From the NCBI GenBank assembly GCA_003665825.1, contig QPFY01000005.1:372001-436000 (forward strand): a stretch of DNA of 64,000 bases. The letters are read 5' to 3'. Below the pieces are notes generated by a model. That model did no database searches. It was given only the letters and a program-made list of their open reading frames with translations, and was not told where the DNA came from. The translations under genes were made by a program, and so were the position numbers. This document shows, piece after piece, positions 1 to 9,903 of the stretch; position 1 is the first letter of the stretch, and each line of letters opens with the position of its first letter. The stretch comes from Microbotryum silenes-acaulis. Its lineage: Eukaryota > Basidiomycota > Microbotryomycetes > Microbotryales > Microbotryaceae.

Positions 1-1299
1 GTCCCAGGCCAGCCCAAACGCATCCGAACGCCTCTTGAATCCTTTCGAACGTTCCATGATGATCCTTTGAGGGTGATCAGGGCCGTCCGATTCGCGGCGA
101 GGTTTGGGGACACATTCGAGCTGGATACGGCCTTGGTCGAGGCCATCAAAAGGGATGAGATTAGGGCGGCTTTGAGGGATCCGAAGAAGATTAGTCGCGA
201 GAGGGTCGGGATCGAGTTGGATAAGATGCTGATGGGTCAGTACCGGAATCAAAAAGGTCTGCTCGTCTAGCTACGTTTCTGACCCATCCCCTTCCCTTAC
301 GTGCGTCGTTCAGGCAAAGACCCACATCTCGCCATCAAGTTGATCATGTCACTTGACCTGCACGAGCTCATCTTTTACTACGACACGTCGGTGATCCCTA
401 GATCGACCTCTTCCGAACCTCAGCTCCCTCTCAACTCTGTGATCGAAGCCTCCTCAACCCTCACAACTTTGCTCGACCCTTCCTTCTCCTCCGCTTTACA
501 CCCCTTACTACGCCTCCAAGTCGTACCCCTCGACCCAACCCTTATCAACCCACACTTCCCCACCCCCACCCCACCAACCTCTCCCCCCTCCCCACCCCTA
601 GACCACTTCCCCATCTACCCGCACACCAAACGTCGCCTCTACCTCGCCTGCGCCCTCGTGCCTTTCACCTCCCAACACCTCACCGACACCAAAGGCAAGA
701 CCCTTTCCGTCGCCGAAAAAATCGTTCGCGATGGTCTCAAATGGTCATCGAACGATGCGCTATGGGTTCGGAAAGTGATGGAAGCGCAGGAACCTATCCG
801 GGAGATGGTAGAACGATCGGAAGGGGATTGGAAGAGGGAGCAAGTGGGTTTATTGTTGAGGGGTTCGAACGTCGATGATCGAGGTCATACGAGGTGGAAC
901 GTCTCACTTCTCTGGTCCTTGGTTTACGAATTCACCAAGTTCCGATGCGCTCATCCGGAATGGTCGAAAGAACAAAAGTATGAAAGTTTGCGTTCGTTGA
1001 TCACGAGATACAATGCCTTCGTCGTTCACATCCTTGAATCGGGTCTCGATACTCAAGCTTTCGAACCCCCCATCTTGGACGGCAAAACTGTCAATGCGCT
1101 TTTACCCCAATCCAAGAACTCCCCCGCGATGGTCAAGATCCTCGAAATGGTCGTCAAGCGACAATTGACCTATCCCGAGGCGACGGGGGAAGAAATTTCA
1201 CGATGGTTGACGGAGGATCAGGAGGCGCAGGAAGAGGTAGAGAGGGCGTTGAAGAGTTTTGAGAAGAAGAGGGTCGTGAAGAAGAAAGGGGCCAAGTGA
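1..1299 (+). CDS. CCA1: tRNA nucleotidyltransferase (CCA-adding enzyme), 3' part
   Basis: Adds or repairs the 3' CCA end of tRNAs in nucleus, cytosol and mitochondria. The 5' end lies outside the window. Two exons are visible: 1-235 and 314-1299, joined in phase 1 by a 78-nt intron (donor GTCAGT, acceptor TTCAG). The first exon reads DDPLRVIRAVRFAARF and ISRERVGIELDKML, the conserved class II helical motifs that follow the catalytic palm. The palm itself is upstream. Across the splice the sequence runs KMLMG-KDPHLAIKLI, as expected. The C-terminal domain contains a Pro-rich insert (around 540-600) and ends in a basic Lys-rich tail. The identity is firm; the mitochondrial/nuclear start cannot be seen. 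Confidence 0.93.
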
Positions 1300-1608
1300 G
1301 GGAAAACGTGTTTTGCTATCACAACTCGCATATTTCGCAGCATGTGAAGTGAAGGCGAGAGTAAAAAGAGAAATGTCCTTGGGATTGCGAGTGCAGCATT
1401 GATCATCAGAAAAGAGGAGAGGTCGAGAAATGATATACTAAAGGGTACGGCTGGGGAAAGAGAGCTACTAGACAATACACTACGGATGACACAAATAGAC
1501 AGAACAGGCTATTATAACGTGATTGGCGACAGGAGCCAGAAGAGAAAGGCGTAGGGCAGGAAGGAGAAAATCACCTTAGTACTCGCGACGCGACCGACTA
1601 TCATTGTA
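1300..1608. other. Convergent 3' intergenic region
   Basis: It lies between the stop codons of CCA1 (+) and the GDPD gene (-). I see no further gene; it should hold both 3' UTRs. Confidence 0.6.
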
Positions 1609-3459
1609 TCATCGAACGAGCTTGAATTCCCCGGCGGTGGCAGTAAGGACGTAGAGCTCGTAACGGGAGATGAAGAAGTTGGCGAGCGAGCTGTACCAAA
1701 ACGAGGTATAGGCGAACTTCCATGACGTCTCACGCGAGACCGAAGGCCAGTCGTCCTCAATCTGTTCGCGCAGCTTGAGGAACTCGGCCGTACGGTCCGT
1801 CAGAATCGCCTTGACGCCCCATTTGGTCGCTTCGATCATCTCGCGGCGCTCGTTGACGGTCCAGACGTCTGCATGAAAGAGGAAGAGGACAAGAGTCAGT
1901 GAGTCATCCAAGGTCCAATATGTACCAATGCCATGCCGACTCACAGAGATCCTTGCCGGCGGCCTTGCATTCGCGTCGGAACGCCTCGCCGTCTCCACCG
2001 ACCAAACAAGAAAAGTTCATTGAAAAGGACGAGCACGCCTCCCAAAAGTACTTGCGCGCCAAGCCGGGGCTCAACCCAATATGGGCTCGCTTCATGTAAG
2101 GCAACAACCGCACGGCCGGCTCGACGTACTTGGGGTGCCACAGGCCGAGGACGAGGCGAGGGCCGAGCACGGTCTCGTAGTCGGGGTATTGGGCGATGAT
2201 CTCATGCATGAGCTTGAAGAGGCGCTCGGGATCATTGTCAACCTTGACGTCAATGTTGAGGAAGACGGATCGGTTATCGGGTCGCATCAACAACTCGATC
2301 GTCTCTCGGAACGTGGGGATCTAGAGGCGGGGGCAAGTTCTTCGTCAGTCACTGAAACCCATAGTGGCGCGCGCGCGGCTCGGCTCACGCGCCGACCGCC
2401 GACTCCCAAGACCGACCCACTTTTTGCTGAGGCGACTTGTTGGTCACAAGCTTGTCCAGGACGCCGTAGTACTTTTGCGTTTGAATGCGACCGGTTCCGT
2501 TCGTGGTGCGGTCTGTTGGAATGAAAATGGACACGCAGGCGCATGGGTATGCATCCTCCAAAGAGAGGGGGGGGGGAGCAGACGAGGGGCTTATGTCCTC
2601 GACGAACCAAGATGGGGGTCATGAAACATGACAATCTCCGAGTCTTCGGTGATGTGAACATCTGTGGGGGGGCAAGCCAAATGAAAAGAGCGCGCGATCA
2701 ATTGCGAAAGATGCCGAAGAAGGGAAGGGGCGAGGGTCAGCTCATGTGATCTCCAGACAAATACGGTCCAGGCGCGGCGTGGAATCCGACAGGGACGGAT
2801 GATCGTCAGGGGCGCGCGCGCGGGACATGGAGGCCCAGGTCACGCGGCCGCCAGACCATGGATCAATGAACCACACCGCCTCGCGCATCCCAGGACGGAA
2901 AAGTCGCCCAAGTAGCGCAGTGTAGTGCAGTCCGTTCGGCCTCGTCATCGCAATGGACTTGTCCCACCCGTCGCGACCGACCCAGGCGTGTTCGGCGAGA
3001 TGAGAGCCGGGCCCGGGGCTGACAACCACCGCTCCAAGCCGGAGTCCCCGAGTCGCGACTTACCTGACTCAATACCCTCGGCGCCATCTCGGATCGCCGC
3101 CTCAAAGCTGTCGACATGGTGCAAATTGATGCGCAAGTCAGGACGCGTCCCCATCAATGAGAGTAAGTTTAGTGCCACGTACCTGGCCAAAGTGTTCTCG
3201 GGGAACGCCGCAGAGGCCTGCAAAACCCGAAATAGAAACGTGGAAAGGGCGAGGGCAGGGGGGCACGTGTTGCGAGAGGGCGCGCGCGCGGGAACAAGCT
3301 TGCGTCGTCAGCTTGCGAGCCCGTGTCGGCGATGGGACGACACGCGACTGAGATCACACTTACACCTCGGTGACCCCAGCATGAGGGAAGTTGGCCTTCG
3401 TAGCTGCCCTTCTTGATCAAGGGCGGCTTGACGGGAGCGCGGACAGTGGCGGTGGCCAT
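1609..3459 (-). CDS. PGC1: Pgc1-like glycerophosphodiester phosphodiesterase (phosphatidylglycerol phospholipase C)
   Basis: A single GDPD domain of 318 aa. Yeast Pgc1 cleaves phosphatidylglycerol to diacylglycerol on mitochondria and lipid droplets. Exons 5'->3': 3459-3364, 3217-3183, 3107-3064, 2661-2608, 2512-2421, 2320-1945, 1868-1609; all phases close. Motifs in order: GHRG, FPENTLASFEAAI, GIESDVHITED, MFHDPHLDRTTNG and VWTVNERREM. These give the two catalytic histidines and the metal-binding glutamates and aspartate. The C-terminal part reads KAILTD..AEFLKLREQI, as in fungal Pgc1. Intron 3 (3063-2662, 402 nt) is unusually long. Intron 4 has a non-consensus GTTCGT donor and a run of ten G. 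The start is the only ATG directly before the GHRG exon. A cytosolic GDPD of other specificity is possible. Confidence 0.9.
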
Positions 3460-4647
3460 GGTCGTCGGACGAACGAGTCGAGTAGTGCTGCTCGGCGTGC
3501 GATAGTGAGAGCGAGCTCGAGCTCGATATCGGGTGGTGGCGCGGGCAGCGATCGCACCAGAGACGGGGGCCAACGTGAAGTGAAGAAGATGACAGTCGAC
3601 CAATAGAGTTAGACAGGTAAGACGCGTTGTGTGTAAAGCTGGGAGGGGACAAAGGCGGTGTTGCGAGAGTGGTGAGGAGAAAGAAGAGTGCGGCACGGCT
3701 GCCGAGCTCCAATGCGATGAACGTTTCATCAAAGCAGCAGCAGCGCTCCAAATAGCGCCGCCGCGCCTGGCCGTCCGGAGCCGAGCTCAGCCGAGAGAAA
3801 ACGCCTCGCCCGACGGAATTAAAACTGAAGTGGGTCTCACAATCGCCGAGTCAAGCTTTATCGGCCTCGAGCGACATAGTGTCTCCTGTTCTAGTTTCCA
3901 CCAAGTAGCATAGTCAGTCTACTTGCGTCAAGAACGTGCCCCCGTGCTCACGCGTTACGTTGTGTAAAGCTGAGGTCGGTGGCGCACCCCCACACGTGCG
4001 TCGTTCCGCGGCGATGTCTCAGCATGTGATCCGTTCGCGTGCCCTCGTGTCTCAAGGCTAGAAATTGTGCGGTCACCACCAGCAGCACGATCAAGATTAT
4101 GCATTGCACTACTGGGGGGCTATGGCGTAACGCCTCACATTCGCCCTTCCCTCGCGAAGTACGCCGACGCCGAGTCGCTGACCGCCGGCTCGGCCGACTG
4201 CCACCACTCGACGTATCCTCCCGAGCCGACGACCCCGGGCCATGAGCCCCTGAGTTCAGGAGCATGCCTCGAAGACTCGAAGATGGAGGAGCTCATGTTT
4301 GACACGTGCCACTCTTGGCGAGGTGTATCGGAACGTGTCAGAAGTGTCTAAGGAACACAGGCATTCTGGTCCTTTTCGTTGCCCTTGATGACTGCAGTGA
4401 GGTCGACCCAGCTGACTCCGGGTCCGAAGTGTAGGACTGGATTGGTCAGCATGCGACTCGTGGCCGAGGGCCAAGTGGAGGCTGGAAGGGCTGCTGCCAG
4501 AGGGCCGGGTCGACGACACCCGCAGAGCGCGCACTTCTCGCCTTCCTTGAGTCCTCATCGATTGCTCTGTTGCTCGGGACCCCCACACTGCCGTTCCACA
4601 AGCACCTCTCAACAATACTATTTACAGCTCCAAAAAGTTTCGCCACC
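3460..4647. promoter_or_regulatory. Divergent intergenic region, GDPD (-) and DUF427 (+)
   Basis: About 1.2 kb with no ORF I can support. Short open frames here have no family motif and no splice-consistent extension. It must contain both promoters. The + strand start is preceded by an excellent Kozak context (cgccaccATGG). Confidence 0.5.
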
Positions 4648-5173
4648 ATGGTCAAAGTTCTCATCAATGGCACCGTCATCGCCGAGAGTGACAAGACGAC
4701 GACGGCCGATGGTAACCATGTCAGTGTGGGGCGTCATTGCGGGCTTTATTGCTGACCAAGCATCGTATCGGAACGCGTCGCGGAGCCAAACTGACCACTT
4801 GAAACCGATTTATTGACCTTTAAACTTTACTCCCAACAGTACTTGTAAGTTCCCATAGGCTTCAAAGCGCTTCACAACCCTGCCACTGAAAGAATTGATG
4901 TGGGGCTCCATACTCATCTGAGCCCGATCTTTCCCACCGTCATATCACAGCCCTCGCGAGGCGCTCAAGCAAGAGTACTTCAAGCCCTCCGCAAAGAGTC
5001 TACACACCACTTGTCCTTGGAAGGGTAAGGCGTCGTATTGGGACATAGACGTCGGTGATGGCAAGGTCTTGAGCGATGCGGCGTGGTACTACCCCAAGGC
5101 CATCACCGACCGTGCCAAGGATTTAGAGGGTCGTACGGCATTCTACAAGAACAAGGTGCAGATTGTCGAGTAA
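4648..5173 (+). CDS. DUF427 domain protein (99 aa)
   Basis: A small single-domain protein of the DUF427 family, whose biochemical role is not established. Three exons: 4648-4719, 4840-4844 and 4951-5173. The middle exon is only 5 nt (TACTT), flanked by good signals (CAACAG before, GTAAGT after). It supplies Tyr and two thirds of the Phe codon in the family signature GNHYFP. Skipping it breaks the frame, so it is required. Other family motifs are TTCPWKGKASYWD and KDAAWYYP-like SDAAWYYPKA. The length fits the family. The introns are 120 and 106 nt. Confidence 0.9.
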
Positions 5174-5397
5174 GGCGATGTACTTTTCGTAGCGATCATC
5201 TGCAGCCCAACAATTCTGAACTATAGTGCCCGTCAATGATTGAGCCTGGTCCAAAGTCAAAAGCAGAATGTCAGGGGGCACCAAGCACAGAACTAATCTA
5301 CACGAAGGGTAATCTCGTCGTTATTAGACCAAATCGGACTCCAAATGACACGAATACGTATCCGGAACACTAAGATGAATGGCGCATGCTCGGTCAA

Positions 5398-7919
5398 TTA
5401 CTGCGACTCCTTCGACTCCTCGTTCTTCTTCGCGTGCTCCTCCTCCAGCTCCTTTTGTTTCTCCGTCGCGTGCTCCGCGATCCTCTTCTCCTCGAGCTTG
5501 AGACCTCGTTCGAAAGCCCTCTGGATGAGGGCAACTCCTCTTTCCGTCCTCTCGTCCTCGGTCATGTCCTCGACCTTCTTCCCTTCTCCGGGCAGCTTAT
5601 CCGTCAACTTGCGCCGGTGTTTCCTGCCCCTATCCTCCTCATCATACTCCGAATGGGAATCCGAAGAAGACGAGTCCTCATCCTGCTTCTTTTCCATTTC
5701 CACGCGTTGGTTCTGCACCAGTTTCTCCTCCTTCTCCCTCTCCTCCTTCTTCTCCTCTTCCTCCGTCTTGCCCATCCCCAACCCAGCCTTGATCTTATCC
5801 TTGAGCGAGGCCTTCTTCTTCGAGAACTTGCCGTACTTCTCTAACGCCCGGATCGTAATGACGCTCTTGGAGATGGAAACGGAGCTCATATCGACGTTGC
5901 TCTCTTCGAGGCTCCGAACGAAGGCTTTGAAATGCATCGTCCCAGCTCGGTAGTGGCCCGATAGAGGGGAGAGACTGGTCAGGCTGCCGTTGTCGACTTT
6001 GATCAAACCGGCCGACATGACGCGCGCGCCGTAGAGGATCGACGAGTGTTGCAGTTTGCCAGTGACCTTAAGACTGACGTACAGGTTGCCCTGGAGGATG
6101 GGAAAAATAGATTATGTGTTAGCATGGACACGCGCGACGGACTCCGTCCCAACAGGTCCCATCACGAGAGCTTGCCTTGAGATCGGCAACATATAGCCAC
6201 CTAGAAGAACCCATATGGGAGAAATGTTTTGAGAGTTTGGTAAATGCGTCCACGTCTGGTCGGGTGCTAGGTCTTTTTTCGAGGAGGAGGAAAGGGAAAG
6301 GGAAATTAGCTTACGTGTTCTTGCTGACTGTCTTGCGCAACATTTGGTCCGCCACCGCTCGCGGGCTGGTATAGTAAGAGACTCGCGCTTTGAACTCCTG
6401 GACGCCTTTGCCCGAGCCGGCCGTTCCCCCCTGTAAGAGAATCGAGTGTCTAGGATTAGCTGTTGCGTGAACGGGATATATACAAGAGAAGCGCGGACCG
6501 ACCTTGTCATCGTAGGGCTGAGCACCCTCAAAGATCTCCTCCGCTTCGGAGCTCGAGCTCGAGCTCGAACTCGACGAGCTGCTATCGACCTCTTTGCCGC
6601 CGTTGTCCCGGATCTTTCTCCTCTTCTCCTTCGCCACCTTCTCCTTCTCCTCATATTCCTCCTTTGAGATCTTGACGATGCCCGTCTCGGGTCCACCGTC
6701 CTTGTGGAACTTGCTCGTGTCGACGGGTTCGTCGTTCCGAGCCCAGACCAACTTGCCCTCGTCCGTGACGTGGACAAGATAGTTCTTGCGTGTCTCTGCG
6801 GTCAGGTACGTAATCCTTTCCTTCTCAAGTCGTGCCCGAGGGCATTGCTCCAGATCGAGCTCTTTGCCCGGTCCTTCGTCGAGCCACTTGAAAAAGTTCA
6901 TGGGCGAGTCACTCTCGTTCCATGCTTTGTGGTACCACTGTATGCGCGTACGTCAACCGGTCAGATCGTGTTCTTCACACAAGCTGGGAGCTGGACTGGT
7001 CCCTACCTTGAGATTGGTCCCGTACCGATGCTTGGCGTCGACCATCTCGAGCCAGTACTGCGCCTGCATCTGCTGACTAATTTCTCGCTCCTCCCTGATC
7101 CGCTTGCGCTCTTTCTTGTTCTGAGAATGCCGCAAATGCAGTCGAAAAGATGAGTGTATGATCCATAATATGGACATGTAGCGAGTGAACTAACCCTCCC
7201 AAAGCGCTTCATCTCTTCCGCTTCGGTCAACTCGAGAGCCCCCTTCTTCGCATGCTGGCCTTCGGACAACTTGGCGGCATAGACTTCGGACCGCTTCCAT
7301 CGCGAGGCTGTGCAAGACATGATCAGTATAAGCATCCCTGCAAGCTACTAGACTCAGAAGTTCATGCCATAACAGAAGCGGCACTCACTCGCATCGTTCA
7401 CACCATGGTCTTGCTCCTTGCCGGCGCCGGATAGCTTCCTGGCTCGCATGCCTTCAGTCCATCGTTCCGAGCTCGTTAGGTTGAGCGGTCGACCAGCCCT
7501 GTCAGCAGTAGTAATGACGTGAGTATATGCGTGCAAGATAATCCGTGACTTGCGATTGAATCGGAATCAACCCGCAGCCCGTGGCACGAGCTTTGTCGAG
7601 TCGTGGAGATCGAACGGCTCAAAATACAATGGTGGGCTCTTATCATGTGACCCCAGCCACAAAAGCACGGGACTGCCCCCCAGAACACCACCCCAACCGA
7701 GCTCGAACAATCCTCAGCCCAAAAGTACCTATACCGATTTTGCAACACCTTGGTCGCTCTCTCCCTCTCCTGACCATCGCCCTCGGCCTGTTGTTCAAGC
7801 TGCTTGCGTCGGTCCGCGACTCGTTGTTCGACTTCCGAGGCCGCTTTACGAATGTCGGCGATCGAGGCGTGGGCGTAGTCGAACGGCGCCTTGCCGGGGA
7901 CGGGGTCCTCGGTTGGCAT
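5398..7919 (-). CDS. IQM-like calmodulin-binding protein
   Basis: 585 aa in seven exons: 7919-7729, 7498-7389, 7307-7195, 7120-7007, 6937-6503, 6430-6329, 6090-5398. The body matches the plant and fungal IQM family: QAQYWLEMVDAKHRYG, then FFKWLDEGPGKELDLE, ITYLTAETRKNYLVH, GNLYVSLKVTGKLQHSS and LSPLSGHYRAGTMHFKAF. An IQ-like stretch (ATKVLQNRYR) lies near residue 60, at the expected place before the conserved block. A poly-Ser linker of twelve residues and a Lys/Glu-rich C-terminal tail, probably coiled coil, are added. Calmodulin binding is inferred from the family. Its role in fungi is not known to me. The exon 6 donor (GTCAGC, 6328) is chosen because only it keeps the frame into GNLYV. Confidence 0.85.
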
Positions 7920-8373
7920 TGATTGGTATAGAACCTAGTCTCAGTATTCTGGGTTGAACCGAGATGTTGTGGGATCTCGTTCGAAAGTGAGAGCAGATGA
8001 AGGAGGGCAAAGGGCAAAAGAAGGACGTCAGTTGAAAGGAGAGCTTCTTCTTTCCCTTCGTGCATGACGTTGCTAGTCTGCCCGCCTCGGGCCTCGGGGC
8101 TTCGGCCGGGCGGTGCCGCAAGAGGATGCGCCAATAATAGCCATTTGAACTAGGGGATGATCGAGCCTGGTCGCGCCTTGTCGCTGCGCGTGCAGACTAG
8201 AAATACTCCACCAGAGGACCGGGGTATACGTTTGCAACACTGATTCTGAAACTCCAACTTAATTCAGATGTGACGTGGACTAGGTTCGGCCAAAGCAGGT
8301 AGGCCATCTTGTTCGAAGGCGAACTCTACCCAAACACCCGGGAAAAGTCTGCCTCTCCCTTCATCACTTTCTC
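7920..8373. promoter_or_regulatory. Intergenic region upstream of the IQM-like gene
   Basis: It lies between the start of the IQM-like gene and the stop of the MoCF gene, both on the minus strand. It should hold the IQM promoter and the MoCF 3' UTR. No coding feature is supported. Confidence 0.5.
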
Positions 8374-9672
8374 TCACTTACTCTCGCCCAACTTGCCCTG
8401 CTCCACAATCTCCCCCTTCAATTCTTTGACGACTTCCTGCGCCAACTCCTTGATTCTCTCCAAGTCCTTCGAAATCAAACTCACATCCACCCCTTTATCA
8501 AACTTGGGATAACTGCCAACCCTCACGCCTTCCTTCCTCACTCGTTCATGCAAGGACGTCAAGAAAGGCGCGATGGAACTTTCGGGCATGAAGGTATGGA
8601 TCAAGAGACGATAAGACTTCTCCGACGAGGGAGGGAGGTTGATGTAGCGTGATCCTAGGCCCGTGAGGAGACGTTCGAAGAGCATCGGCACGCCGGGGAG
8701 TATGCAGACTCGTCCAGCGACACGGACCACGGGAACCCAGAGCTCTTTGTCGACGAAGAGAACTTCGACGGACGTTTTGGATGTCGGCACGGGGAATAAG
8801 GCCATGCGGTTGCGAGCGGTCTTTTGTTCTGTGGGACAGGGGAGGACAAGGACTCCGGTGAGCACAGTGGAGATTACTCTGAGGATGATAACGGTCGGCT
8901 CGTAGATGGCATGCATACCTTCGGTTTGCTCGTCGATGTTGTAGCGGCGCTTGGATAGTGACACCATTCGTGTCTTGGTCTCTTCGTCGTACTGCAGCGT
9001 CGTATCAAAGGCTTTTGCGATCTGGAAGGAGTCCAGCGCTAAGTCTCAGCATCCAGGAACCTGCAGGCCGCTTTATTCAGCGAGCTCACCGATTCATAAG
9101 TGATATCATCATGCGTCGGCCCGATCCCACCACTGGTGATGACGAGGTCGTAAGCGCTCGACATGCGCCGAACCGCCTCGACGATCTCCTGCTCGTCATC
9201 GGCGATGACCTCGATCTTTTTGAGGTCGATCGCGAGGTCGAATAGAAACTTGGCGAGGAAGTTGGAATTGCTGTCTTTGGTTTTACCTGTGGTGGTGGAG
9301 AAAGCGTGAGGTCATTGGTACGTACGTCCGAGGAGGTTTCGACCACCGGTCATCTAGGATGCCGATGTGGGGAATCTCGGCATCGAGGATGGCGTCATGG
9401 CAGTACGTACCGTTGAGAACCTCGTCGCCGATGATAAGACAGCCCGCCGTCTTGACATAGTCATCCCCACTCTTCTTGGGTGGGGCGGGGAAGATGTCGA
9501 AACGGTGCGACGTAGCCGACGAAGCCGACGAAGCGCTGCCCGAGGAAGCGGCGGCCGAGGAGGACATGTTGGATCGACGAGAGGGGAGAGGGGAAGGTGG
9601 TGCTGCTGCGAGGTGACGCGAGATGGAGGATAGACGGGCGAGGGCAAGAGCGGAAGCACGCCTTGGTAGCAT
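8374..9672 (-). CDS. MoCF_biosynth (CinA/FLAD1-type) domain protein, probable mitochondrial form
   Basis: 338 aa in four exons: 9672-9411, 9286-9090, 9021-8919, 8828-8374. The fold is that of molybdopterin-binding proteins: GCLIIGDEVLNGKTKDSN, then LVITSGGIGPTHDDITYE, MALFPVP, and RVCILPGVPMLFERLL. It corresponds to the N-terminal domain of animal FLAD1 and to CinA. Stand-alone fungal copies have no firmly assigned reaction, so I give none. The first 35 residues are rich in Arg, Ala and Ser and lack acidic residues, like a mitochondrial presequence. A second Met (residue 36) begins the conserved part, so two localisations from two starts are possible. It shares a 231-bp divergent promoter with SLY1. 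Confidence 0.85.
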
Positions 9673-9903
9673 TCAACGCAGTTTAAAAATTCCTTGTCGG
9701 TAGAGGTCAGGGGTCAGGGGCTGAAGTCGAGAGCGCACTACGGTCGATCGAGGCCGTCAGCTCTTCACGGCGCGCGAGAAGCATCTCTAGCATCGTCACC
9801 GGCTGACTGGCATGGCAGGCAGGCCGTTGGCTCGCCGTGGCTGGGCTCTGACCACACTCACGCTCGACTTTGACCTCGAGATCCTCCACGGGCAAGGACG
9901 ACC
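9673..9903. promoter_or_regulatory. Bidirectional promoter region, MoCF gene and SLY1
   Basis: 231 bp separate two divergent start codons. No upstream gene fits between them, so the promoters must overlap or abut. No specific site was identified. Confidence 0.45.
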
